Shown here piece after piece: positions 29,639-37,241 of a stretch of DNA of 37,241 nt (the stretch's first letter is position 1; each line of letters begins with the position of its first letter). Below the pieces are notes generated by a model. The model was not told where the DNA came from and made no database searches. It saw nothing but the letters and a program-made list of their open reading frames with translations. The position numbers were made by a program, and so were the translations under genes. Source of the stretch: Dehalococcoidia bacterium (GTDB lineage Bacteria; Chloroflexota; Dehalococcoidia; CAUJGQ01); contig DATGEL010000101.1 in assembly GCA_035310145.1 (NCBI GenBank), positions 1 through 37,241 on the forward strand, in the 5' to 3' direction.

Positions 29639-30699
29639 TTGACGAAGGTGTTGTCCGGCGCAATGCCGTTGAGCGCGTCGGTGTTGCCGCCCATCGCCGG
29701 GAGCATGATGCGCATGTCGTCCAGCAGCATGCCGACGTAGGTGTGCTGCGCCGAGTCCCTGGCGCCCGGCGGCTCGTCGTCGCGCAGCTTGTCGATGAAC
29801 CTGGCGTGGCCCTCGCGCGCGATCTGCTCCAGCACCTTGCTGGGGAAGACCTCGGAGCCGAACACGGCCGGCACCTGCTGCCGCTTGATCTGGTCGATCA
29901 GCGCCGCGACTTCTTGTGCGCTCGGTTCTTTGAAGTCGGAGGGCTGGGCGGCGCCGATCACGGTCCAGCCGTAGCGCCGCGCCCAGTAGGCCCAGGAGTC
30001 GTGGTAGGTCAGCAGCTTGCGCTGGTTCGCGGGCACGGTCTGTGTCGCCTGGGCGATGGCGCCGTCGAGCCTGGTCAGCAGCGCCGTGTAGCGATCGAGG
30101 TTGCCCTTGTAGTAGTCCGCGTTGGCCGCGTCGTTCTGCGCCAGCCAGCCCTCGACCAACTGCGCGTACTTGAGCGCGTACTGCGGGTTCATCCACAGGT
30201 GCGGGTTCGGATCACCTTTGGCGCGCGGGAAGGAGAAATCGTAGAGGAAGCAGGTGTCACAGTTCTCGGCGTCGCCGGCGAGCGTATTGTCGGCCAGGTG
30301 GTAGATCTTGCTCTTGTCCTTGAGATTCTGCTGCGCGACCTTCTCCGTCGAGCCTTCGAGATGGGCGCCGTTCATGATCAGCATCGAGGCGCGCGAGAGC
30401 ACCTCGGCGTCGGACGGCTTCGGCTCGAACGTATGCGAGTCCACGCCGTCGGGAATCAGGCCGTGGACGTGAATGCGGTCGCCGCCGATGTTGAGCACGA
30501 TGTTGGTGAGCGGCGCGACCGTCGTCGCAACCTTGAGCCTGCCGTCGTGGGCGGTGAAGTTGTCGTCCGTCCCTGCCTCGCCGGCGCCGGGCCTGGCCGA
30601 GCTGGATGAGCAGCTCGTCAGCACCCAGAGCGCCAGCAGAACGGGCAACGCCAGCAGCCACGCGGTGCGGCGGGGCCGTCGAAGGAGCGCAGCAGACAT
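29635..30699 (-). CDS. Metal ABC transporter substrate-binding lipoprotein (ZnuA/TroA type)
   Basis: The 354-residue protein begins with a lipoprotein signal ending VLTSC (C30), so it should be anchored outside the membrane. Family features are LKVATTVAPLTNIVLNIGGD, LIPDGVDSHTFEPKPSD (first metal His), GDPNPHLWMNPQYALKYAQ (second His), TYHDSWAYWARRYG (third His region) and VFGSEVFPSKVLEQIA near the end. These residues bind a divalent metal, probably Zn or Mn. It lacks the long His/Asp-rich loop of many ZnuA proteins, so specificity is unclear. It is the first gene of the operon and has a promoter about 55 bases upstream. Confidence 0.93.
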   Translation of the reverse strand: MSAALLRRPRRTAWLLALPVLLALWVLTSCSSSSARPGAGEAGTDDNFTAHDGRLKVATTVAPLTNIVLNIGGDRIHVHGLIPDGVDSHTFEPKPSDAEVLSRASMLIMNGAHLEGSTEKVAQQNLKDKSKIYHLADNTLAGDAENCDTCFLYDFSFPRAKGDPNPHLWMNPQYALKYAQLVEGWLAQNDAANADYYKGNLDRYTALLTRLDGAIAQATQTVPANQRKLLTYHDSWAYWARRYGWTVIGAAQPSDFKEPSAQEVAALIDQIKRQQVPAVFGSEVFPSKVLEQIAREGHARFIDKLRDDEPPGARDSAQHTYVGMLLDDMRIMLPAMGGNTDALNGIAPDNTFVK

Positions 30700-30752
30700 C
30701 GGTGGCCACCGTACAGGCAGGAGTGCGCTCGCGGCCGCGGCGCGCCACTCCC

Positions 30753-30784
30753 ACTATACGGTCTAATTGCAAGCAGCCGCAATT
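30753..30784 (-). promoter_or_regulatory. Promoter with overlapping inverted repeat for metal transporter operon
   Basis: On the minus strand, TTGCGG (30777-30782) and TATAGT (30753-30758) are 18 bases apart and about 55 bases before the ATG at 30699. The inverted repeat AATTGC (30765-30770)/GCAATT (30779-30784) covers the -35 and half the spacer, a usual place for a repressor operator. A Zur- or MntR-like metal sensor would be expected, but none is encoded in the window. Confidence 0.5.
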
Positions 30785-30929
30785 GCGTCTGTATGTGAGT
30801 AGCGTGATTGCCATGACACTGGCAGACGCCCGCGCACCGGGCCCGCGGCGGCGAGCGCGCGGCTTCCGGCGCGTCAACGGTCGGAGCGCGCCGGTGTAAT
30901 CTCGCCGCGCCGCGCGGAGCCGGTGCGGG

Positions 30930-32360
30930 CTAGCCGTCAAACGGCGGGCGCTGCATGCCCTCGGGTATCGCCAGCTCGAAGGCGCGGGCCGCCTGCAGCA
31001 CCAGCAGATCGTCGCCGAAGCGGCCGGCGATCTGCACGGCCACCGGCAGGCCGTCCGGCGTGAAGCCACAGGGCATGCTGGCCACCGGCTGGCCGGTGCC
31101 ATTGAACGGCGCGGTGAAGGCGATCAGGCCGAAGGTGTTGGGTTGCTCTTCACCGTTGATCGTGAAGGTGCGGGCGCCGATCGGGATCGCGGCGTTGGGC
31201 AGCGCCGGCGTGAGCAGCAGATCGTGCTGATCGAAGAAGGTCGCCGCTCGCCGCCGCCACTGCCGCAGCGCGATCAGGGCGTCGAAGTACTGCAGGAGTG
31301 AGGTCTTCTCCAGCTCCTGCAGGCCGTGGCGCACGACGGGTGTGAGGTCTTCGGCGTGTTCGCGCTGCAGCGCCGCGCGCTCGGCGCTGAAGTTGCCTGC
31401 GGCCCCGGCCACGCGCCAGGCCTCAAGCCCCTCGCCGGCGCCTTCGGGCGCGGCCTGCGCGATCGTGCCGACCGCGCCCTCGAAGCGCCGCACGGCCCGC
31501 TCGCAGACTTCGAGATAGATGCCGTCGCAGCGGGCGTAGCCGAGGTCCGGCGTCCAGGCGACGCGTAGGTTCCGCGGCAGCGCATCGACGTTTTCGGCAA
31601 ACGCGGCGGCGGGGCCGATCTGGGAGAAGGGATCGCGCACATCCGGCCCGGCGCAGCCATCCATGTACAGCGCCAGGTCGTGCACACTTCGCGCCAGCGG
31701 CCCCTCGTGCGAGAAGAACTCGCCGGTGAGGTTGAACGACGTGTCGCGGGCGATGCGGCCCAGCGAGGGCTTGAACCCCGGCACGCCGCACATCGCCGCG
31801 GGGATGCGGATCGAGCCGCCGAAGTCGGTGCCCAGCGCCAGCGGGCCGAGGCCGGCCGCGACCGCCGCGCCGGCGCCACCGCTGGAGCCGCCGGGCGTGC
31901 ATCCCAGGTTCCAGGGGTTGCGGGCCGATTCGCCCAGGCGGTTCTCATTGGTGGGCAACGAGCCGAACTCGGGTGTGTTGGTCTTGCCCAGCAGCACGGC
32001 GCCGGCCGCGCGCAGCCGCGCCACACTCCAGGCGTCGGCCTCTGGTACGTAGTCCTTGTACAACAGCGAGCCGTAGGTCATCGGCATGCCGCGCACCTGG
32101 ACCAGGTCCTTGATCGAGGTCGGCACGCCCGCGAGCGCGCCGGCGTTGCCGGCGCGGTAGGCCGCCTCGGCGGCGCGGGCGGCGCGCAGGGCGCCGTCGG
32201 CATCGACGTACAGAAAGGCGTGCAGCGCCGGGTTCAGCCGTCCAATCCGGGCAAGCACGGCCTCGGTGACTTCGACCGGGCTGAGCGTGCCGGCGCGGAA
32301 GCCGGCCAGCAACTCGGCGGCGCTGGTGAAGCAGAGATCGGTCGTCGTCGCGGTCGTCAT
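30930..32360 (-). CDS. Amidase signature family protein
   Basis: The 476-residue protein has the amidase signature (GatA/AtzF-like) and should hydrolyse an amide. The triad Lys is K84 in GVPTSIKDLVQV; the GGSSGG loop (residues 157-162) gives the cis-Ser; S183 in TDFGGSIRIPA is the nucleophile. AAMCGVPGFKPSLGRI follows as usual. The frame is open to 32432, but the ATG at 32360 has AGGAGG 7 bases upstream. It is a monocistron or the second gene after the Tat-exported protein at 32495. No gatB or gatC gene is near, so a GatCAB subunit is unlikely. Confidence 0.92.
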   Translation of the reverse strand: MTTATTTDLCFTSAAELLAGFRAGTLSPVEVTEAVLARIGRLNPALHAFLYVDADGALRAARAAEAAYRAGNAGALAGVPTSIKDLVQVRGMPMTYGSLLYKDYVPEADAWSVARLRAAGAVLLGKTNTPEFGSLPTNENRLGESARNPWNLGCTPGGSSGGAGAAVAAGLGPLALGTDFGGSIRIPAAMCGVPGFKPSLGRIARDTSFNLTGEFFSHEGPLARSVHDLALYMDGCAGPDVRDPFSQIGPAAAFAENVDALPRNLRVAWTPDLGYARCDGIYLEVCERAVRRFEGAVGTIAQAAPEGAGEGLEAWRVAGAAGNFSAERAALQREHAEDLTPVVRHGLQELEKTSLLQYFDALIALRQWRRRAATFFDQHDLLLTPALPNAAIPIGARTFTINGEEQPNTFGLIAFTAPFNGTGQPVASMPCGFTPDGLPVAVQIAGRFGDDLLVLQAARAFELAIPEGMQRPPFDG

Positions 32361-32494
32361 AGCGATCCTCCTGCGCTGCCGGCGGGCGTGGGGCGGGGCC
32401 AGTCTAGCATAGGCCAGCGGCCGCCACGGCACGGCCGCGCTGCAAGCCGCACGTCCCAGCGCCTTCGCCGATGGGCACGGCGCCGCGGTTAGGA

Positions 32495-33250
32495 TCAGGC
32501 GAACGACACGGTCCAGGCAGACTGGTTTTGGATGTCGTTGGTGACGTAGAACACGTACGGCCCGTCGTCCGGCAGGCCGATCGCATAGCTGTTCGGGTTG
32601 TCGGGGATGCTGAAATCGAAGATGCGCCCGTCATAGCTCATGGCGCCGGCCTGCACGGCGGAGCCGCCCAGGTCGTCCACGTGGTAGAGATAGCCGAGCA
32701 ACGGCGCGCCCTGCGGCGCGTCCAGCGAGATCTGCGAGATGCCGTCCGGCAGCATGAAGTAGGGCGTCACGTCCTGGCCCTTGCCGGAGAAGCTCGTCTG
32801 CTGCACGGGGCTGATGTTCTCGGGCAGCGGCTGCTCGACGGCGACCTGCCAGGCGCCGCTCGCGGTCACGGCGAGGTAGTAATCGGCGTTCTGCGCGGCC
32901 ATGGCCGCGGCGCCGCCCTTGTAGGCGCCGATGATGTCGTAAACCAGCGAGTTGTCCGTGGTCTGCGCCATGTCGAAGGCGTCCTGCGGGCTGTAGCCGC
33001 CGTTCGGCACCGCCAGGTTGACGACGAAGTTGCCTGTGCCGTTGTGCTGTGCCCGCAGCACGGTGACGCCGGCGAGCAGCGTGACCGGTCCCACCACCGA
33101 TTTTCCGGAGGCGCCGCGGAAGCTGGGTGCGCCGGGAATCGCCTGTGCCCGTGCGGGCGCCGCGCCCAGGCGCAGCAGACGCGGCGCCGCCAGCAGACTC
33201 GCTCCGACACCGCCCGACAGAGCCAGGAACCGCCGCCGCGTGGTGCGCAT
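32495..33250 (-). CDS. Tat-exported hypothetical protein
   Basis: The 251-residue protein starts MRTTRRRFLALSGGVGASLL, a twin-arginine signal with likely cleavage after ARAQA. The mature part (NGTGNFVVNLAVPNGGYSPQ, later YFMLPDGISQISLDAPQGAP and DGPYVFYVTNDIQNQSAW) is beta-rich and contains no motif I can name. I infer a secreted, possibly adhesive or ligand-binding domain. GAGG lies upstream of the ATG at 33250. It is divergent from the MFS gene and 134 bases upstream of the amidase on the same strand. The presence of a Tat signal links it with the DUF1800/DUF1501 pair only in the export route. Confidence 0.75.
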   Translation of the reverse strand: MRTTRRRFLALSGGVGASLLAAPRLLRLGAAPARAQAIPGAPSFRGASGKSVVGPVTLLAGVTVLRAQHNGTGNFVVNLAVPNGGYSPQDAFDMAQTTDNSLVYDIIGAYKGGAAAMAAQNADYYLAVTASGAWQVAVEQPLPENISPVQQTSFSGKGQDVTPYFMLPDGISQISLDAPQGAPLLGYLYHVDDLGGSAVQAGAMSYDGRIFDFSIPDNPNSYAIGLPDDGPYVFYVTNDIQNQSAWTVSFA

Positions 33251-33482
33251 CGAATGCCTCCCCCCTTCCGTGCCCGCCCGACCGCCGGCCATACTCCGCG
33301 AATTGTACGCTACTTCCCAAGCATACCGGCTACGGACAGCCACCTTACCGTTGCGTAGACCCCATTCCGTTAATTTCTAGACGCACGGCCGCGGCCATCC
33401 GTTCCGCCCCTCGCAGGATGACCGGCTCCGGCGCCCTGCCGCATACTGACACGGGCCGGCGCATGGCGCTGTTCTGCGCGCG

Positions 33483-34844
33483 ATGCCGGCCGCGGACGCG
33501 GGTGCGGAGGCGGGCGTGGAGACGGTGGAGCAGTCGTCCGCCCCGCCGCGGCACGGGCTCGCCGGCCGGCTGCTGGCGCGGCAGTTCTCCTCGCTGGCGA
33601 GCTACAACTACCGGCTTTTCTTCTGCGGCCAGGTTATCTCGCTGATCGGCAGCTATATGCAGTCCACCGGCCAGGCCTGGCTGGTGCTGAAACTGACCGG
33701 CTCGCCCGCCGCGCTCGGCCTCGTCGTCACCTTGCAGTACCTGCCGGTGACGTTGCTGTCGTTGCTGGGCGGGGCCCTGGCCGATCGCCTGCCGAAGCGG
33801 CCGGCGATCATGGCCCTGCTGGCGCTGGAGACGGTGCAGGCCACGCTGCTCAGCCTTGTCGTAGTCACGGGCGTGGTACAGCTCTGGCAGATCTACGCGC
33901 TGGCGGCGTTCCTCGGCGTGATGAACGCGCTGGAGCGGCCGGTGCGGCAGACCTTCTTTGTCGAGCTGGTGGGGCGCGAGCGGCTGGTCAACGCCGTGGC
34001 GCTCAACTCGACGATCCTCAACGCCTCGCAAGTGATCGGCCCGGCGATCGGCGGCTTTGTCATCGCCGTCTTCGGCATCGCCGCGACCTTCGAGGTCAAC
34101 GCGGTCAGCTTCCTCGCCGTGCTGGCGGGCTACGCCCTGATGCGCCCCGCCGAGTTCTACGAAGCGAAGGGACGGCCGCAGTCACGCGGGGTGCTGCGCG
34201 ACATCCGCGACGGTCTGCGCTACTCGTTCGGCACCCCCGGCGTCCTCTTCATCCTGCTGCTCGTCGGCTGCACCAGCCTGTTCGCCTACAACTTCAGCGT
34301 GATGATTCCGCTGATCGCCCGCTTCGTGCTGCACACGGGCGCGGCCGGCTTCGGCTTCCTCACGGCCAGCCTCGGCGCCGGCTCGCTGTTCGCCGCCTTC
34401 GCGATCGCGGGCATGCCCCTGCGCTCGGCGCGGGTTCTGGTGGTCAGCGGCGCCGCGGTGGCGGCGCTCACGGCGCTGCTGGCGCTGTCGCACGCCTATC
34501 TGCTCACGGCCGCGCTGCTGGTTGCGCTCGGCGTGGCCACGATGGCGCTCTACACCACGGCAAACACGACGCTGCAGCTCACCGCGCCGCCCGCGCTGCG
34601 CGGCCGCGTGATCAGCATCTACGTGTTGCTGCAGACGGGCACGATCCCGTTCGGCGGCGCCGCCAGCGGCTACCTGGCCGATCGCCTGGGCGTTTCGCCC
34701 ACGCTCGCCGTGCAGGCGCTCTTATGTGCCGCGGGACTCGGGCTGGCGCTGGCCTACCGCCTGCGACGGCCGGAGGCTACGCCCCCCGTGCCGTACGTGA
34801 CCGCCGGAGCGGCGCCGGGGCAGCCACGCCGCCCCGGCGCCTGA
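33483..34844 (+). CDS. MFS transporter (EntS-like, MFS_3 type)
   Basis: The 453-residue protein has about 12 membrane helices in two halves. The MFS signatures are LASYNYRLFFCGQVISLIGSY at the first helix, the loop 2-3 motif GGALADRLPKR, NSTILNASQVIGPAIGGFVI between helices 5 and 6, and PPALRGRVISIYVL near helix 10, typical of the EntS/MFS_3 exporters. It probably exports a small molecule in exchange for protons; the substrate is unknown. The ATG at 33483 is used. Its end faces chorismate synthase (34878, minus) across 33 bases. Confidence 0.92.
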   Translation: MPAADAGAEAGVETVEQSSAPPRHGLAGRLLARQFSSLASYNYRLFFCGQVISLIGSYMQSTGQAWLVLKLTGSPAALGLVVTLQYLPVTLLSLLGGALADRLPKRPAIMALLALETVQATLLSLVVVTGVVQLWQIYALAAFLGVMNALERPVRQTFFVELVGRERLVNAVALNSTILNASQVIGPAIGGFVIAVFGIAATFEVNAVSFLAVLAGYALMRPAEFYEAKGRPQSRGVLRDIRDGLRYSFGTPGVLFILLLVGCTSLFAYNFSVMIPLIARFVLHTGAAGFGFLTASLGAGSLFAAFAIAGMPLRSARVLVVSGAAVAALTALLALSHAYLLTAALLVALGVATMALYTTANTTLQLTAPPALRGRVISIYVLLQTGTIPFGGAASGYLADRLGVSPTLAVQALLCAAGLGLALAYRLRRPEATPPVPYVTAGAAPGQPRRPGA

Positions 34845-34877
34845 TCGTCTGTTGCTGGAGTGCGCGAGCACGGCCGC

Positions 34878-35960
34878 TCAGCCGGCGCCGCGGATCGCCT
34901 GCTGGCGCAGCATGTGGTCGGCGAGCACGAGCGCGGCCATCGCCTCGACCATGGGCACGGCGCGCGGCAGCACGCAGGGATCGTGCCGGCCGCGGCCCTG
35001 GATCGTCGTCTCTTCATGGGCGCGGCTCACCGTGGCCTGCTCGCGCATGATCGTGGCCGTGGGCTTGAAGGCGACGCGGAAGTAGACCGTCTCACCGTTG
35101 CTGATGCCGCCCTGCACGCCGCCGCTGCGGTTCGTGCGCGTGCGCACGCGCCCGCCTTCCATGTAGAAGGCGTCGTTGTGCTCGCTGCCGCTGAGGTCCG
35201 TGCCGCCGAAGCCGGAGCCGATCTCGAAACCCTTGCTCGCCGGCAGGCTGAGCATCCCCTTCGCCAGGTCGGCTTCGAGGCGATCGAAGACCGGCTCGCC
35301 CCAGCCCGGCGGCACGCCGCGCACCGCGCAGGTGACGACGCCGCCCAGCGAGTTGCCGTCCTTGCGCGCCGCCTCGACCGCCGCGATCATACGCGCGGCC
35401 GTGGCCGGGTCGGGGCAGCGGATCGGCGTGCGCTCGACGTCGTCGCGCGTCACCGCTTCGACGTCGCACTCGACGCTGATCCGCGCGACCTTCGACACCC
35501 AGGCGACGATCTCCACGCCGGCCCCGCAGAGCAGCTTGCGCGCCACGGCGCCGGCAGCCACGCGGCCGGCAGTCTCGCGGGCGCTGGTGCGGCCGCCGCC
35601 GCGCCAGTCGCGGGCGCCGAACTTGGCGTCGTAGGTGTAATCGGCGTGGCTGGGACGGTACTTCTCCTGCACCTCGCGGTAGTCGCCGGGGCGCATGTCC
35701 TCGTTGCGGATCAGCAGGCTGATCGGCGTGCCCAGGGTCTGGCCATCGAACACGCCGCTCATAATCTGTACCGTGTCCGACTCTTTGCGCTGCGTGACGA
35801 GAGCGCTCTGGCCCGGGGCGCGGCGGTCCAGATCGGGCTGGATATCGGCCTCCGAGAGCGGCAGCAGCGGCGGGCAGCCGTCGATGATCGCGCCGATCGC
35901 CGCGCCGTGCGACTCGCCCCACGTCGTCACCCGGAACAGTTGGCCGAAGCTATTACCCAC
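34878..35960 (-). CDS. aroC: Chorismate synthase
   Basis: The 360-residue enzyme converts 5-enolpyruvylshikimate 3-phosphate to chorismate, the last step of the shikimate pathway, using reduced FMN. Signatures are [17 protein letters not shown] at residues 15-31, [32 protein letters not shown] (begin about 102), [15 protein letters not shown], and [16 protein letters not shown] with the flavin-binding residues. Length is normal. The start is GTG at 35960, with GGAG 7 bases upstream. Other aro genes are not in the window. It lies downstream of a LysR gene on the same strand, separated by 65 bases. Confidence 0.97.
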   Translation of the reverse strand: MGNSFGQLFRVTTWGESHGAAIGAIIDGCPPLLPLSEADIQPDLDRRAPGQSALVTQRKESDTVQIMSGVFDGQTLGTPISLLIRNEDMRPGDYREVQEKYRPSHADYTYDAKFGARDWRGGGRTSARETAGRVAAGAVARKLLCGAGVEIVAWVSKVARISVECDVEAVTRDDVERTPIRCPDPATAARMIAAVEAARKDGNSLGGVVTCAVRGVPPGWGEPVFDRLEADLAKGMLSLPASKGFEIGSGFGGTDLSGSEHNDAFYMEGGRVRTRTNRSGGVQGGISNGETVYFRVAFKPTATIMREQATVSRAHEETTIQGRGRHDPCVLPRAVPMVEAMAALVLADHMLRQQAIRGAG

Positions 35961-36025
35961 ACCGCACTCCGTGCTCCAGTGCCTGCAGATCGTCCGCCTT
36001 CTGGCTCGCCGTCAACGCTTCTCTG

Positions 36026-37012
36026 TCACGGCGTGCGCCGTGCGCCTGCCCCCGCCACAACCGGCTCTGCCTCAGGCTCGCCGCCGGCGAGGATCGCGCC
36101 CAGCCCGTCCACCGCCTCGTAGAGAAAGCGCACGAAGCGCTCGCATTCCGGCGGGCGCTCGCCCGCGCCCGACTCGCTGACCCAGACGTGGCCGGTGATC
36201 GCGCCGGCCAGTCCTTCGACCTCGCGCAGCAAGCCGGCGCGGCGTTCGAGGATCGTGGCGCGGCGCGGCAGCAACGCGAAGCCAAGCCCGGCGGCGCAGG
36301 CGCCTTTCACCGCGTCGGCCGAGCTGAGAAAGCGCGTTTCCAGCCGCATGATGCCGCGCTCGGCCAGGCATTCGCGCAGCCGCTTCAGCGGGCCGTTGGC
36401 CTGGGCCATGTTGTAGACCACCGGCGTGCCGCTCAGCTCCTGCCGCGCCTCGCCGCCGGTATGCAGCGAGAAGGGCTCGTCCAGCCAGAAGCGTACGGAG
36501 ACGCCCTCCGGCAGCTGAAACTGGTCGAGGCTGCCGGAGACGCCGACATCGGCCGCGCCCGTGGCCACGAGGTCGAGGATCTCGCTCGCCGGCGCCGTGA
36601 TCAGCTCGACCAGGATGTCCGGCTCGCCCCGTGCGAAGTGCCGCACCAGCGGCGGCAGCAGGTACGAGCCCGTGACCGGCCCGGCGGCGATCACGATGCG
36701 CCGCGAGCGCAGCACATGCTGCGCGGCGTTGTCCAGCCGGTCGATCTCCGCCAGCGCCGCCTGGCAGGGGGAGAGCAGCGCCCGCCCCTCGGCCGTGAGG
36801 CGCACGCGCCGGCCGGAGCGCTCGAACAGGCGCAGGCCGAGCATCGCCTCCAGCCGCTTGATCTGCGCGTGCACGGCCGGCTCGGTGTAGTGCAGGCGTT
36901 CGGCCGCCTCCGCGTACGAGTTGCTGTCCGCCACGGTGACGAACGCCCGCAACTGGCGCACGGAGAGATCAACCAGTAACGATCCGTGAGTTCTCACGAA
37001 CGGATTGTACAT
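36026..37012 (-). CDS. LysR-family transcriptional regulator
   Basis: The 328-residue regulator has the LysR N-terminal winged helix: LSVRQLRAFVTVADSNSYAEAAERLHYTEPAVHAQIKRLEAMLGLRLFER (begins residue 15), followed by a periplasmic-binding-protein-like effector domain (about 105-310) with ITAPASEILDLVATGAADVG. It should bind DNA as a tetramer and respond to a small molecule. The ATG at 37012 lacks a ribosome binding site, and a palindrome lies in its first codons, so a start nearer residue 15 cannot be excluded. It is divergent from the RidA-like gene at 37167, its most likely target. Confidence 0.93.
   Translation of the reverse strand: MYNPFVRTHGSLLVDLSVRQLRAFVTVADSNSYAEAAERLHYTEPAVHAQIKRLEAMLGLRLFERSGRRVRLTAEGRALLSPCQAALAEIDRLDNAAQHVLRSRRIVIAAGPVTGSYLLPPLVRHFARGEPDILVELITAPASEILDLVATGAADVGVSGSLDQFQLPEGVSVRFWLDEPFSLHTGGEARQELSGTPVVYNMAQANGPLKRLRECLAERGIMRLETRFLSSADAVKGACAAGLGFALLPRRATILERRAGLLREVEGLAGAITGHVWVSESGAGERPPECERFVRFLYEAVDGLGAILAGGEPEAEPVVAGAGARRTP
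36985..36998. promoter_or_regulatory. Perfect 14-base inverted repeat near the lysR start
   Basis: CGTGAG-TT-CTCACG lies within the first codons of the LysR gene as annotated from 37012. If translation starts further in, it would lie in the leader and could be an autoregulatory operator. A possible plus-strand -10, TATGAT, is at 37114-37119, 48 bases before the ATG at 37167. Confidence 0.4.
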
Positions 37013-37166
37013 TGATACGCCACGATCGCGGCGCTACGCTGGCCGCGCCGCGCCGCCGGACGCTTGCCGTCGCGGTAATGCTTTCGCAAGCGCCGCAACG
37101 CGACGCAACGCCGTATGATGCGATGCGGAACACGAGCCGTCCGGCGGCGGACACGCGGAGGGGACG

Positions 37167-37241
37167 ATGGGCAAACGCCAGATCCTCGAAGTGCCGGGGG
37201 TGACGCACGGCGCCGCACCGATCCCGATGGGCGTACGCGCG
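37167..37241 (+). CDS. RidA-like protein, N-terminal fragment, cut by window end
   Basis: ATG at 37167, preceded by GCGGAGGGG, starts MGKRQILEVPGVTHGAAPIP and remains open to the window edge (25 codons). The pattern of a short strand followed by G-x-x-H-G-x-x-P-I-P is common at the N-terminus of RidA/YjgF-family proteins (enamine/imine deaminases and related). With so few residues the family call is tentative. The divergent LysR gene suggests it is a regulated metabolic gene. Confidence 0.5.
   Translation, partial: MGKRQILEVPGVTHGAAPIPMGVRA

Noticed and set aside
30930-32360. Amidase as GatA subunit of the tRNA amidotransferase
   Set aside because: No gatB or gatC nearby, and the sequence fits a general amidase; the subunit role cannot be supported.

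Overview
The window is high-GC bacterial DNA, densely coded on both strands. The gene mix suggests a member of the Chloroflexota (perhaps near the Dehalococcoidia/SAR202-type heterotrophs). It has a dnaK-dnaJ-prmA run, two luciferase-like flavin oxidoreductases beside CaiB-type CoA transferase, SDR and acyl-CoA dehydrogenase genes, a DUF1800/DUF1501 Tat-exported pair, and many palindromic intergenic repeats. This assignment is inference from gene content; no marker gene was compared with a database.

Layout. 1-3194: 3' end of dnaK, then dnaJ and prmA, a heat-shock/translation run. 3225-5082: a GNAT acetyltransferase and an APH-fold kinase. 5214-20291: an island of catabolic enzymes: two divergent luciferase-like oxidoreductases, acyl-CoA dehydrogenase, two SDRs, a PF04909 amidohydrolase, a small EthD-like protein, carboxylesterase, a double-length class III CoA transferase, a cyclase-family hydrolase and an alpha/beta hydrolase. 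Together these could oxidise, ring-open, activate as CoA thioester and degrade an unknown organic substrate. The island is interrupted at 13165-14863 by a pRiA4b ORF-3-like gene and a toxin-antitoxin module whose RelE-type toxin is cut by an in-frame stop. 20776-22842: small hypothetical genes, a low-molecular-weight phosphatase and an exported protein. 22941-24056: tRNA-Lys(UUU) and signal peptidase I. 24200-27491: a structured, repeat-bearing leader followed by the DUF1800 and DUF1501 genes. 27762-30699: a Zn/Mn-type ABC importer behind a promoter that overlaps an inverted repeat. 30930-37241: amidase, Tat-exported protein, MFS exporter, chorismate synthase, a LysR regulator and the start of a RidA-like gene.

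The most unusual feature is non-coding. Many gaps between same-direction genes are filled by related palindromic elements. One family has C/T-rich arms (CCCTCTCC...GGAGAGGG) with small GC hairpins inside, and its right edge is a purine tract such as GGGGGTGAGGCC placed directly against the next start codon. This occurs at five start codons (2289, 10221, 11223, 26262 on +, and 18433 on -), with a looser version at 8080. Three larger copies (620-862, 7804-8072, 27492-27755) share one architecture, and their inner stems differ in sequence while keeping pairing. A second, A/T-rich family built on GGAAATAG/CTATTTCC fills two more gaps (9274-9381, 17303-17416). These repeats may supply ribosome binding sites and intercistronic hairpins to the genes they precede.
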